Assembly: GCA_016715505.1 (NCBI GenBank)
Contig: JADJZY010000015.1
Coordinates: 1-64,000, forward strand
Reading direction: 5' to 3'
Length of the DNA stretch: 64,000 nucleotides
Source of the DNA: Bacteroidota bacterium
Lineage (GTDB): Bacteria; Bacteroidota; Bacteroidia; Chitinophagales; Chitinophagaceae
Shown piece after piece: positions 45,378 to 55,341 of this stretch (positions are counted from its first letter, which is position 1; each line of letters begins with the position of its first letter). Made by a program: the position numbers and the translations under genes. The notes under the pieces were generated by a model, which was not told the DNA's origin, made no database searches, and worked only from the letters and a program-made list of their open reading frames with translations.

Positions 45378-45617
45378 ATGAAAATAATTAAACTCACGGA
45401 ATTAGGATTTCGTAAAAAAGCCATCATTCGAAGTTTTGGCGAAACCGAACTTTATGTGAAATTGCTGGAGATGGGATGTATCCCGGATGAAGAGATTTCC
45501 GTTGAGCTAACTGCACCATTTGGCGATCCGATTGCCATACAAGTGGCGGGCTATCAATTGAGTATCCGCAAACAGGAAGCCGAAAACATCATGGTAGAAC
45601 CAATACAAACCGACTGA
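45378..45617 (+). CDS. feoA: FeoA family protein
   Basis: 79 aa, intact. An SH3-like fold: LTELGFRKKAIIRSF, LYVKLLEMGCIPDEEISVELTAPFGDPIAIQVAGYQLSIRKQEAENIMVE. LxEMG-x-x-PxxxI and the GDPIAIxVxGxxLxIR pattern are diagnostic. A cytosolic accessory of ferrous-iron transport. It starts 1 nt after the hutH stop and no feoB is seen nearby, so it stands alone here. Confidence 0.9.
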   Translation: MKIIKLTELGFRKKAIIRSFGETELYVKLLEMGCIPDEEISVELTAPFGDPIAIQVAGYQLSIRKQEAENIMVEPIQTD

Positions 45618-45618
45618 G

Positions 45619-46281
45619 GTGAATGTATATTTTATCAGCGGACTGGGAGCAGATTTTCATGCTTTTGACCGGATTGAGATTCCGTCCTTTTGTGTTAAAC
45701 ACGATTTGCCTTGGCTGGAACCCTTGCCATCGGAAGCATTGAATCATTATGCCAAAAGAATGGCAGAAAGGATCGATCATTCCGAGCCTTTTGTACTGGT
45801 GGGTTTATCTTTTGGGGGAATAGTAGCCATAGAAATCCATCAACAATTTCCTGCATTGCAGGTCATACTCATTTCGAGCATTTCTAATCGCAATGAATTA
45901 CCCTGGTACTTTCGGTTTGCCGGAAGCGTAGGCTTACATCAAAGTCCGGTATTACCACTCATTAAAAAGTGGGACAAGGCTATGTATTGGTTTTTTGGAA
46001 CACGATCGGCACGTTTAAGAGGGTATTTAAAAGAACGAATGGACCAAACCACTTTGACCTATTTGAAGTGGTCATTGAATGCCATTGTTCATTGGAAACA
46101 AGCAGAAAAGCCCATTGGTGTAATACATCTGCATGGAAGTAAGGATAAATTATTTCCGATTCAATACTGCCGTCCGGATTATATTGTTCAAGGGGGTTCA
46201 CACTTCATGGTTGTAACACATGCCCGCGAAATATCCAGGCAATTCAGTGTGATGCTGGGTGTTTATCAGGACCACTCATAG
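45619..46281 (+). CDS. Alpha/beta hydrolase
   Basis: 220 aa, GTG start right after the feoA stop. VYFISGLGADFHAFD, nucleophile elbow VLVGLSFGGIVAIE (Ser in G-L-S-F-G, about residue 65), GVIHLHGSKDKLFP with the acid Asp, and VQGGSHFMVVTHA with the His. Small, without a lid; substrate unknown. The last three genes on this strand (hutH, feoA and this one) are tightly packed and probably one transcript. Its 3' end overlaps the convergent ykgJ-like gene by 16 nt. Confidence 0.82.
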   Translation: MNVYFISGLGADFHAFDRIEIPSFCVKHDLPWLEPLPSEALNHYAKRMAERIDHSEPFVLVGLSFGGIVAIEIHQQFPALQVILISSISNRNELPWYFRFAGSVGLHQSPVLPLIKKWDKAMYWFFGTRSARLRGYLKERMDQTTLTYLKWSLNAIVHWKQAEKPIGVIHLHGSKDKLFPIQYCRPDYIVQGGSHFMVVTHAREISRQFSVMLGVYQDHS

Positions 46282-46781
46282 TCTTTTTCAATCATGGTTT
46301 TCATATGCGTAACAAAACGAAATGTGGCCGGGCAATAGTCGATGTTTTGTTCGTGAATATGATTAAAATCTGCAAAAGGTTTGCGTTTAAAATGGGGGAA
46401 TGCTGCGCAATCATGAGGCCTGATTTCGTAGATGTTGCACATATTGGTTTTTAGATCCAAAAACTGACAAGGTTGGGTATGATTCACCCAATCGCCACTA
46501 TCCGGATCTTTCATGAGCCATTTATCTTTGAATGCCTGTGGAGTCATGTTCAAATGTGCAGATATGCGGGCAATGTCTTGTTTGGTAAAAGTAGGTGTCA
46601 TCACCTTACATCAATTGGCACAGGATCAACAATCGGTCTCTGCCCAAGCCTGGTCGTTGGCCTGATCTACATAACGGCTAACACGGGGAATAAAAAAACG
46701 ATCAAAGCGTCTTAGAAAATTTTGATACGCAATACGGTTTTTTTTAAGACTGCGTTTAAATGCTGGAATGATAGATTGCAC
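46266..46781 (-). CDS. YkgJ-like cysteine-cluster protein with two in-frame UGA codons
   Basis: From GTG 46781 (TTG 46787 also possible) the frame reads VQSIIPAFKRSLKKNR ... WAETDC-UGA-SCAN-UGA-CKVMTPTFTKQDIARISAHL to the stop at 46266. The open part after the UGAs is 46266-46604. The metal-binding Cys pattern continues with QPCQFLDLKTNMCNIYEIRPHDCAAFP, as in the YkgJ (zinc- or iron-chelating) family. UGAs are at 46626-46628 and 46611-46613; the second sits exactly where the family has Cys. Family length about 170 aa fits the full frame, so the gene begins upstream of the UGAs. Confidence 0.72.
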
Positions 46782-46800
46782 GAACAATTATTTTGGATTG

Positions 46801-46808
46801 CAAAGATA
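46801..46808 (-). promoter_or_regulatory. -7 box TATCTTTG for the YkgJ-like gene
   Basis: Perfect TAnnTTTG on the minus strand, 19 nt before GTG 46781, which supports the upstream start and hence the frame that contains the two UGA codons. Confidence 0.45.
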
Positions 46809-46923
46809 GCAGTTCACTTTGGAAAATATTTAAGTTGTAAAACACTTGTACCCCAGTAAATGTTTCTTTCGGGATGAGGTCATTGTGAATAACAGGATGA
46901 TCTAAAAATACGCTCAAGTACCA

Positions 46924-48071
46924 CTATGTATTAACTGTTGAAGAAGATTTGTATAAATGTTGTTGAATTTGCCCGGCAATGGATGGCCATGAAAAGTAAG
47001 TATAAAAAGCGGCATGGTCATTCTTGATGGTTTGGTGTAATAAATTTTTTACGGCTTCGGCAAAGGCGGCCCAATTGCGATCTTCAACAACACTCAATCG
47101 TCCTCCGCATTGGTCTTCCGGAACCCCAAACGCACCGGATACCGTAGAAACCGCTTTTTTGCCAAAGCCAAGGGCTTCTACCAATTTGGTTTTAATACCT
47201 CCGCCATCGAGCAGGGGATTTAGAAACAAATCACATGCTTTGAAATACAAGTCAATATCCTGAACAAATCCTGCGTAGAATATTTGTTTACTGCGAAAAG
47301 CCTGAAGTTCTTCAAGTTCGGGAGGGAGGTTTTTGCCACATACAATGATGGCACAATCCAATGTCCATTTTCTAAGAGGGGATGAATATCAAAAGAATAT
47401 GTTTGAGTGCTTCCAGGTTAGGAGAATAGTCGAGCGTGCCATTGAAAAATAAAATTTGTGTGTGAGTCGAAAGTCCAAACTCCGCTCGAACCGATTCCCT
47501 GGCCTGTTCACAGGCAAGAGGGTCAGGAAGTTGTCGGGCTTCGATACCGTAAGGAACAACAAACGTTCGATTGGGTAATAAACCATAATGTTGAATGGCA
47601 AAATTTTGGTCTTTCAGGGGTTTTAAACCAAACCTGATTGGCCAATCGATAAGCAAGTTTTTCGTAAAACCATAAGCCTTTCCACCACCATTTACCGATA
47701 CTTCGGAAGCGTTCACTTTCAATATTATGAGAATGGACGATGCAGGGGAATGGCATGAACCATTTGCAAAGAAGAATCAACCAGGCAAAATAGGGGTGTT
47801 CAAAAAGCAAAAAGTGGGGTTGACTTTTCAGCGCATGTTTACGTAACAGCCAAAACAGGGCAGGATTGAGATAACGCCATCTGCTATCACTGATTACGGA
47901 ATGTAGTTTATATTCTGTTGGTTGGGTGTTGGATTGGACACCCAAAGCTTGGAACGAACAAACTTGCGAGAGATATTTGTAAAGAAGGGCAATGCCTTTT
48001 TGTCCACCCATTTGGGCCGGGTAAATGCGATAGGGAACCAGTGCGAGAATTTTAAGAGGGGGCTTTGGCAT
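46924..48071 (-). CDS. Glycosyltransferase family 4 (GT-B), two frameshifts
   Basis: ATG 48071: MPKPPLKILALVPYRIYPAQMGGQKGI is the N-terminal Rossmann start. It is open to about 47620 (47523-48095 frame); then KDQNFAIQHYGLLPNRTFVVPYGIE ... TQILFFNGTLDYSPNLEAL in 47372-47722. The donor domain DCAIIVCGKNLPPELEEL ... CDLFLNPLLDGGGIKTKLVEALGFGKKAVST is in 46924-47361. About 380 aa in total. Transfers a sugar from an activated donor in surface-glycan assembly. A TATTTTCG box lies just upstream (48078-48085). Confidence 0.83.
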
Positions 48072-48119
48072 GGATGCTGCGAAAATACAGTTCAAAGCTG
48101 AATGAATGAATGCCCTTGT

Positions 48120-50204
48120 TTAAACTTTAGGATCCGGATCTTTGAATTGACTTTCGATATCGGGAAATTGACGAATATTGGTAATGATCGGGAAAAGGAA
48201 AATGGTCTCAGTACCGATAATTTCACCCCGAGTGTTTTTGCGATTCTGAAAGGAGAAGTGGATATTTTTTTTCAGGAGTTTTTCCACGATAGCAATTTTG
48301 TCGGTGATGAGCCGCAACCCTTTAGAATTTTCTCCATTGAGGTCATCTTCCTTAAAACCGTCTCCGTTATCGTGCAAAACACAACGAATTTTATCATCGA
48401 GTAAGAAAAAGGAAACATGAAGTTCGCCCAATCCATTTTGACGAATACCATGTTTTAAAGAATTTTCGAGCACAGGTTGAATAAGCATGGAAGGGATATA
48501 CCATTTAAGAATTTTGTCGTCATCCCACTGAATATCAAAATCGAGAATACCATGCCGTTTCACTTTTTCAAATTCCAGATAATTTTTCAGGTAATTTACT
48601 TCTTCCTGAATCGATATCATAATACGTCCGCTTTGGTCAATGGTTTTTCGCAGTACGGAAGAGAACTCAATGATAAATTGATTAACGGCTTCAAAATCAT
48701 TATTATGAAAGAGACCCTGCATCGTATTGAGGGCATTAAACAGAAAATGTGGGTTTACGGTTGATCGCCATGCACTCAATTCAAGATTTCGCATTTTGTT
48801 TTCCGTTTCATGTTTGATTTGTGCTCTGCGGCGTGCGGCTTTTAGTAGGATCAGGTAGGTTCCAAGAAGAATCAGAACTACTAAAAGTACAATGAGCAAT
48901 TTAAACCAAGTGGTTTGATAAAAATAGGGTTGCACGAATACATGCATCCGGAGAACCTGACTTTTCTGGAAATCTCCATTCAATGCATGAACTTCCAGGG
49001 TAAAGTAACCCGTTTGAGGGAAACGAAGTTCAAGATTCTGTTCACGGGTTTCTTTAAAATTGGAATCAATTTCTTTAATCCGGTAAAAGAAACGTAATGG
49101 AATTTTAGAGGTATAGGAGAGGGCATTTACTTTAACGAGTAAGAGTTTATCGGTTCGGGTGCTGACTGAATCAGGTTTATTCCAAAGGGTATCCTGGTAT
49201 GTGATAACAGGTTGGGCGAAACAAGGAAAAGGGGGGCGGTATTTAAGAGCGTTCAGCGGAATAATTGAGAGCCCTTCTTCGGTGGCCGCGAAAATCGTAT
49301 CCTGATCTACAGCAATATCGTTGATATTATTTGAAGGCAGTCCATCTGATTCAAACAAATAAGAAAGCGAATCATTTTTAAGGCTATAGATATGAATACC
49401 GTGGTTAGTTGCTGTATAAACGTAATTTTTATAAATAACGGATCTATTGCAAGTATTGCTAACCATACCGTTATCGGTAGTTAGGTTTTTAAGCACAGTA
49501 TGACCTTTGATTATAAAGATTCCTTTTTCGGCAGTAGTTGCTACAAGCAAGGAATCTTGTACATCGAGATCCATTGCCCGGTAATGGAAGGGGATATTGA
49601 GAGGGTAGTATTTTAATTCTTTATCGAAAGAGTACAGCGAATCCTGACTACCAACGATTTTTTGGTTGAGATATTTGGTGTAGGAGTAGAAGCGTTTGTA
49701 GCAAATGATGGAGTCTTTTTTTTTGAAATCGTTATAATTGTAAAATCTCAGACCATCATTGTCCAGAAGAGTTAATGAATCGTTTTCCAGAATGAAATGT
49801 TTAAGCGCGCCATGCCAGAGGTTTAGTCTTCTTATCTTCTGATTAGTTTTATTTATTTGGAACATACCTATATCAGTTGCAATAATGAGAAATCTATTAG
49901 ACTCTTGAATTTTTAAAATACGGAAATTTGAGAGTGATGGGGCATTTATTTCAATAGTTCTAATATGTAATAAACTATAACGATCAAATACAAGAATTTT
50001 CCCTCCACTGGTTCCAATAAAAATAAAATTTTTATTCAGAAAGACGATGGTACTAATAATTGTTTCGTTTAGGCTAGTTTTAGTAATATCGCGACTCCAA
50101 TGCGATTCAAGTTTAAATATACCTCTGTCAAGAGTGGCGAACCAATAATCTCCATTTGGCGCTTTGTGGAAATGGGAAACATTTTCTTTTGTGAAACTAA
50201 ACAT
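48120..50204 (-). CDS. Propeller-type LytS-like histidine kinase, C-terminal fragment
   Basis: Continues the sensor propeller (NGDYWFATLDRGIFKLE, YVYTATNHGIHIYSL, NNINDIAVDQDTIFAATEEGL), then a Y_Y_Y-like Ig domain (LRFFYRIKEIDSNFKE...LRFPQTGYFTLEVHA). A transmembrane helix (FKLLIVLLVVLILLGTYLILL) and the His_kinase core STVNPHFLFNALNTMQGLFH follow. HATPase N box is PVLENSLKHGIR. The frame break at about 50200 (one extra T) joins it to the upstream fragment, giving about 976 aa. No LytTR regulator is next to it; the partner must lie elsewhere. Confidence 0.85.
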   Translation of the reverse strand: MFSFTKENVSHFHKAPNGDYWFATLDRGIFKLESHWSRDITKTSLNETIISTIVFLNKNFIFIGTSGGKILVFDRYSLLHIRTIEINAPSLSNFRILKIQESNRFLIIATDIGMFQINKTNQKIRRLNLWHGALKHFILENDSLTLLDNDGLRFYNYNDFKKKDSIICYKRFYSYTKYLNQKIVGSQDSLYSFDKELKYYPLNIPFHYRAMDLDVQDSLLVATTAEKGIFIIKGHTVLKNLTTDNGMVSNTCNRSVIYKNYVYTATNHGIHIYSLKNDSLSYLFESDGLPSNNINDIAVDQDTIFAATEEGLSIIPLNALKYRPPFPCFAQPVITYQDTLWNKPDSVSTRTDKLLLVKVNALSYTSKIPLRFFYRIKEIDSNFKETREQNLELRFPQTGYFTLEVHALNGDFQKSQVLRMHVFVQPYFYQTTWFKLLIVLLVVLILLGTYLILLKAARRRAQIKHETENKMRNLELSAWRSTVNPHFLFNALNTMQGLFHNNDFEAVNQFIIEFSSVLRKTIDQSGRIMISIQEEVNYLKNYLEFEKVKRHGILDFDIQWDDDKILKWYIPSMLIQPVLENSLKHGIRQNGLGELHVSFFLLDDKIRCVLHDNGDGFKEDDLNGENSKGLRLITDKIAIVEKLLKKNIHFSFQNRKNTRGEIIGTETIFLFPIITNIRQFPDIESQFKDPDPKV

Positions 50205-51048
50205 CTATTTCTTTTAAGTTATAAGGACTTATTCGTTTGTATCCTTTCTGACTCAGTAACCAAAACGAAGAGTCAACCAGTGGAAGCTTCCATCTATTAG
50301 AAATTGAAATTAAACCACCTGAAAGAAATAGTGAAATGTGATTTTTACTAATTAAATTATCTTTGTTGATATAGTAAACTGTGTCACCAATAATTGAAAC
50401 TCCTTCAGACCAGTATGCATTTTTATTTTTAAGTGTTTCAAAAGTTTCTTTTCTGAGATCATATCTAAGTACAAATTCGTTCCCGATAAAATATATACTT
50501 TTATTATATTCAGTAATGTTTTGTGCATTGACAATTTTGGCAGTATGTTCTATTTTAGATAACTTGTTTCTTTTTAATCGAAAGATATTGAAAGGAGTTG
50601 TCGAAATCCAAATTGAAGAATCGGGGTCTTGAAAGTACTTTGGCAGGACATTTTTTAGTTCAACTCCTTTGAGAAGTGTTGAATTCTTTTTTGTGAATAC
50701 AGAATCGTTTTCAATATAACAAAGTTCGCTCTTAATAGTTGTTAGCCAAAGGCGGTTACTATAATCGCATATGATCTCAAAAATATCGTTAGAAGGTAAT
50801 CCATCTCGAATAGTATATACCCTTCTTACGAACCCATCAAATTTTACTAGCCCCGCATCCGTACCAATCCATAAGAAGCCGTTCTTGTCTGATGTTATAC
50901 AATAGACAATGTTACTTGGAAGACCATCTTTTTTACTATATTCCAAATAACTTTTGTTTGATTGTGCAGAAATTGAGAAAGAAAGTAAAATCAAGAATAT
51001 AGATTTATAAAGCACAAATGTTTTTATTCTTTTTAGATTTTCTGACAT
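50197..51048 (-). CDS. Propeller-type LytS-like histidine kinase, N-terminal fragment
   Basis: ATG 51048 gives MSENLKRIKTFVLYKSIFLIL and a signal peptide ending SISAQ. Propeller blades: YSKKDGLPSNIVYCITSDKN, FLWIGTDAGLVKFDG, YTIRDGLPSNDIFEIICDYSNRLWLTT, SSIWISTTPFNIFRL. The last in-frame residues KGYKRISPYNLKEIDV are followed by a stop, and reading continues in the next frame as FSFTKENVSHFHKAPNGDYWF. Its neighbourhood (glycosyltransferases, T9SS type-B protein) suggests control of surface structures, by position only. Confidence 0.83.
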   Translation of the reverse strand: MSENLKRIKTFVLYKSIFLILLSFSISAQSNKSYLEYSKKDGLPSNIVYCITSDKNGFLWIGTDAGLVKFDGFVRRVYTIRDGLPSNDIFEIICDYSNRLWLTTIKSELCYIENDSVFTKKNSTLLKGVELKNVLPKYFQDPDSSIWISTTPFNIFRLKRNKLSKIEHTAKIVNAQNITEYNKSIYFIGNEFVLRYDLRKETFETLKNKNAYWSEGVSIIGDTVYYINKDNLISKNHISLFLSGGLISISNRWKLPLVDSSFWLLSQKGYKRISPYNLKEIDV

Positions 51049-51236
51049 TGTAAAGTAAGCTTTCAAAGTATTATATAACTAATCTAATTAGCGAGGTAAA
51101 GTATTCGTCAATATTCATCTAAAAAACGATATTGTAAATAAAGGTTTTTGACAAAATACTTATGTAATTGTTTCCGATTCGAATTTCTCAAATATTTTGA
51201 CTAAAAAAGTTAATGAACGCATTTATAAGTCAAATT

Positions 51237-52378
51237 TTACTTTATTAAAGTAATATCTCCTTTTAAAAAAATTTTTCCGCAATTAGTTTCAGCTTTGAGG
51301 AAATAAAAATAAGTGCCAATTTCTACAAATTCGTTTTTGAACTGCCCGTCCCAACAATCATTTGTTGAATTTGTTTCGAAAACTCTTTCTCCCCAACGAT
51401 TGTAAATAGTAAAATAATATTCTTTGAAATTTGCCTGATGACGTATACGAAAGCAATCATTCAGGCCATCACTGTTGGGTGAGAAAGCAGAAGGTATAAA
51501 ATACTTGCTTCATCATTGTTGTAATGATAAACAACAATCGAATCCATATCGGTACACGAACCTGTTGTACCAGTTACATAAAATGTTGTAGTCTGAGCTA
51601 CAGTAGCATTGGTCGATGAACCTGTTGGATTGCTTAAAAAATTTGCTGGTGTCCAAGTGTAATTTTGTGCACCTATAACTAGTAGTTGAACTGTATTGAT
51701 ATTACACTCTGCATCACTATTTTAGAAATTGAGATATCAATTTCATTGATTACATCAATGGTTACAACTGTTGTACCGCTACAACCTGCAGCATCAGCAC
51801 CTGTTACAGTATAGGTTGTCGTTGAAGTTGGATATGCAAATACACTAGTTCCAGTATAAGAGCTTAATCCAGGTAGAATAGACCAATTATAGTTTGTAGC
51901 TCCACTTGCTGTCAGCTGTACACTATCGCCTAAACATAAAATTGAGGTAGGCGGTGTTACATTGATAGGGAGATTTAGATTTACATATACTGTAACTGAA
52001 CTAGTATTGCTACATCCATTCGCATCCACACCAGTGACTGTATATGTAGCTGTGGTAGCAGGAGCAAATGCTACTCCATTGGTTACGCCACTCGTCCAAG
52101 TGTATGTGCTTGCACCTGAACCAGTCAACATAGTTGTATTACCAGGACAAATATTAGCAGGGTTAGCAACAGCTCCGACATTGGGTAATGGATTTACGGT
52201 TACCAAAACTGTTGCTGTATTGGTACACCCATTGATGTCAGTACCTGTAACTGTGTAGGTTGCTGTAGTAGATGGCATAAATGGTACACCATTGGTTACG
52301 CCACCACTCCAAGAATATGTATTTGCACCACTACCGGTTAAAGTGGTAGAACCTCCAAGACATACAACTGTTGGTTAC
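51237..52378 (-). pseudogene. T9SS type-B (gliding-motility-associated) protein, C-terminal half, frame-broken
   Basis: PKD/Ig-like repeats of about 85 residues in 51679-52278: TATYTVTGTDINGCTNTATVLVTVNPLPN, then NICPGNTTMLTGSGASTYTWTSG..., and a third SILCLGDSVQLTASGATNYNWS. The C-terminal CHU_C domain is in another frame at about 51240-51500: SAFSPNSDGLNDCFRIRHQ, YYFTIYNRWGERVFETN, WDGQFKNEFVEIGTYFYFLKAE ... GDITLIK, with the stop at 51237. This is the type-B sorting signal for type IX secretion. Repeat units are highly alike, which also makes assembly error-prone. Confidence 0.7.
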
Positions 52379-52483
52379 AGAACTTAAGGGATGGATTTAG
52401 ATTACAGAAAAGGTTGAAAATCGTAACAAGGTGATTGAGCCAATTAATTGAACTATTAATTGTTATAGTATAATTGGTAGTCA

Positions 52484-54090
52484 CTAACGGTATGCGTTAA
52501 ATGTAAATGGAATATTATCTGATACATTTAATACTGTATATGTATTAACTCCATCGCTAATTGTTGCAGAGTATAACCCCAAAATATTAGGAGTAAAGTC
52601 AACTGTAATTGTTGGATTTTGTCCAGCGCAAATTGTGTCATTAGTGACTGACCCATTTACAATAATTTGAGCGTTTTGGGAATAGTAATTTCCTATAAAA
52701 GCATCATAATTTCCTGCGTTTGTTTTAACTAGTACTGAGGAACTAGGATCAAAATCCATGTTATTGGATGAATAACTTCCACATATATAAAAAGAGTCTA
52801 TTGCAACCGCTTTCATTGAAAAAATTCTATCTTCCCCTTGACCGCCAAACGAAGAAGCACATGAAAAAACCTGCGGTATCGTATATATATGCAACGGACA
52901 CCCATTACTAGTTAGATTAAAACTATTAAGGGTAATTTGATAAACTGTAAATTATCTTATTGTTGACAATATCAAATGTCCATTTGTAATCGTTTAATGT
53001 ATTAATACCAAAGCATACATATTGACCATTAAGGTATATTTTGCTAAATATCCATCTGCTCCCTCAATTGAGCTGATGGATTTTCAACTGAAGGATTGAA
53101 GTCGGTATTTAATCCTGAAAAACTTCCACTAATATAAACATTATTACTTGCGTCAAGTTGCAATTCCATGCCTAAATCTTGGTTTGAACTACCGACACTT
53201 AGCGCCCAAACAAAATTCCCATTGATGGAGTAACGTCCTGTAAACATATCTTCTGCTCCATTACTATTCAATGTAAAAACACCTGATCCTGGATCAAAAT
53301 CAGCGTTTGTACTTATATGATGACCACATATTACAAAAGTAGTATCGCCTGGAATCATCTCGATTCTTTTCACAGAACTATTAAATCCATAAGTTCCTAA
53401 TTGAAAAGCCCAAATAAAATTTGAGTTTGTTGTGTATTTTGCGACAAAAGCATGTCCCTTTCCTACACCTGCTAAATTATAAACCCCTGGACCTGGGTCA
53501 GCATCGGCTACTGTTGTACTTGTTGCATTAATTGCGCCTGTTAAATAAATATTGTCATTGTTGACTTCTTTGCTTCTCCAATGTCACTATTATATTGACC
53601 AAAATCACAAAAGCCCAAACAAACTGCCCTGGTGTATATTTAGCTAAAATATCTATGACCGGGTCTGTACCTGCTGTACCTGGAGCATTGAGCAGAAAAG
53701 TAGCTGGGCCTGGATCAAAATCAATGTTATTGTCTCTTACAAAACCAGTAACTAAAACTTCTCCGGCATTATTTATTTTTATTCTCATTGCACCATCGCG
53801 GTTTGATTGACCAATTTTGAATGCCCATAATAATTGACCTGCCGAAGTATATTTAGCAACAAACACATCTGTACTACCTGATGATGTTAAATTATACACT
53901 CCAGGTCCTGGGTCAAAATCTGCTTGTACCTCCAAACCAACCAGCCAAATAAACATTATTAGAATCATCTATATCTACAGAAAAATGAATGATCCTCAAT
54001 AGAAGATCCAATTGTATTAACCCAAGACGGGGTTTGAGCTAATAATGAATAGGAAAAGAAAGTAAAAAAATATAGAAGGACTGTTTTCAT
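52484..54090 (-). pseudogene. T9SS type-B protein, N-terminal half with SBBP-like repeats, frame-broken
   Basis: ATG 54090: MKTVLLYFFTFFSYSLLAQTPS is a signal peptide. Fragments 53555-53968, 53044-53373 and 52484-52894 carry repeats of about 60-70 residues with the pattern ADFDPGxGxxxLxSxGxxDxFxxxYxxxGxxxWAxxxG, e.g. FVAKYTSAGQLLWAFKIG and DMFTGRYSINGNFVWALSVG, plus GNVYISGSF-type segments. This is an SBBP/propeller-like extracellular repeat. At least five frame changes between 52400 and 54000. The whole gene is about 950 codons (54090 to 51237). Surface adhesin or motility role inferred from the CHU_C end. Confidence 0.65.
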
Positions 54091-54120
54091 AAAGATGTTT
54101 GGAACACAAAATACTACTAA

Positions 54121-55317
54121 TTATGAACCTAACATAATTTCCCTATATCCTTGTCTAAATTTTTCTGCAGAAAAATTTGAAATAGCATATTCGTATGCAT
54201 TTCGTGAAATTGCTTCTAACGAATCTTTTTGATCTGTCAAAGTTTGTATTTGTTGAACAGCTTCCTCTACCAATTTCGTTTCATCATTAACATGATTTAA
54301 TAAATATCCATTTTGACCATGAGTGATGTGCTCCGGTATAGCGTCAATATTTGTAACCAAAGGAATTGCACCGAAAGCCATGGCCTCCATGATTACCAAA
54401 GGAAATCCCTCCCAAGCAGATGTCATTATTAAGATATCATTGCTTTGATGAAAATGATACATTTCTTGTCCCCCTTTTAACTCTCCCATATAACAACTAT
54501 CATCTAGAATCACTTGTGGTAATTCGTCTTTAAACGATCCAGCTAATTTAAATTGGACTGGTAAGCTCAATGCTTTACATCGCTTTATAATTTCAACAAT
54601 AATCCATACCCTTTTTTGAGGTCCACCTCGTCCAGCGTAATAAATTTTTAATGGCAAATCAAATGTTCGCGAATGAAATTGTTGTGGTAAAAATTCAAGT
54701 CTATAAAATACTATTCTTAATCTATTTAAATATTTATCTGGGATTCCTGCTTCTTTATAACATTGGGCAAATTTTGTTTTGAAAATCTCTCCAACAATTA
54801 TTCGCGTATTTATAAATTGAATAAATGGAGCCCAAACCCATGTAAATCTTGGATCGTACATATGTATTAATTCATGGATTTTGATGTGTCGACTGATGTG
54901 TGGCGTTAATTTATACGCAAAATTGCACTGACCTATAAATACCACTGGCTTTTTGGATTGCGCATTGATAAATTGGCTACATATACCCCTATAGATCAAA
55001 TTACCCCAATACATCCATTTGTTATCCGTCCAATGATTTATTTCTTTCAAGGTTACATGAGGTAATTCAAAAAAGTGTTTCATGCCTTCATTGGGTGAGT
55101 TTTTGGTAAAAAACAAGATGATTTTTTTATCATCAAACGACTTAATAATTTCAGCATTGACGCGCTCAGCACCGCCAATGGAAAATCCAGGGAAAAAGAT
55201 AAAAATATCATATTCACACTTGAGTGGATAAAGTATTGCAATCAATCTCCCTATTAGAATAAAAGGAAACATAATTATCTGTTCGATATATCGTTTTATT
55301 GTAAAAAGTTTATACAT
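54121..55317 (-). CDS. Glycosyltransferase family 4
   Basis: 398 aa, intact. GT-B fold: FFPGFSIGGAERVNAEIIKSF is the acceptor-side G-G-A-E-R motif, LKIYYAGRGGPQKRVWIIVEIIKRC begins the donor domain, and ILIMTSAWEGFPLVIMEAMAFGAIPLVTNIDAIPEHI...NGYLL holds the EGFPxxxxEAM (EX7E-type) donor-binding motif. The N-terminal basic/hydrophobic helix suggests membrane association. Transfers a hexose-type sugar during polysaccharide or glycoprotein glycan synthesis. Lies divergently from the methyltransferase at 55342. Confidence 0.88.
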   Translation of the reverse strand: MYKLFTIKRYIEQIIMFPFILIGRLIAILYPLKCEYDIFIFFPGFSIGGAERVNAEIIKSFDDKKIILFFTKNSPNEGMKHFFELPHVTLKEINHWTDNKWMYWGNLIYRGICSQFINAQSKKPVVFIGQCNFAYKLTPHISRHIKIHELIHMYDPRFTWVWAPFIQFINTRIIVGEIFKTKFAQCYKEAGIPDKYLNRLRIVFYRLEFLPQQFHSRTFDLPLKIYYAGRGGPQKRVWIIVEIIKRCKALSLPVQFKLAGSFKDELPQVILDDSCYMGELKGGQEMYHFHQSNDILIMTSAWEGFPLVIMEAMAFGAIPLVTNIDAIPEHITHGQNGYLLNHVNDETKLVEEAVQQIQTLTDQKDSLEAISRNAYEYAISNFSAEKFRQGYREIMLGS

Positions 55318-55341
55318 ATTTGCAAGGCTTAAATTTTCAGC

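Noticed and set aside
46266..46604. Annotating the YkgJ-like gene as a 112-aa protein starting at 46604
   Set aside because: The family has a longer N-terminus with the first Cys pair; the upstream frame encodes it and a good -7 box precedes it, so the short start is an artefact of the two UGAs.
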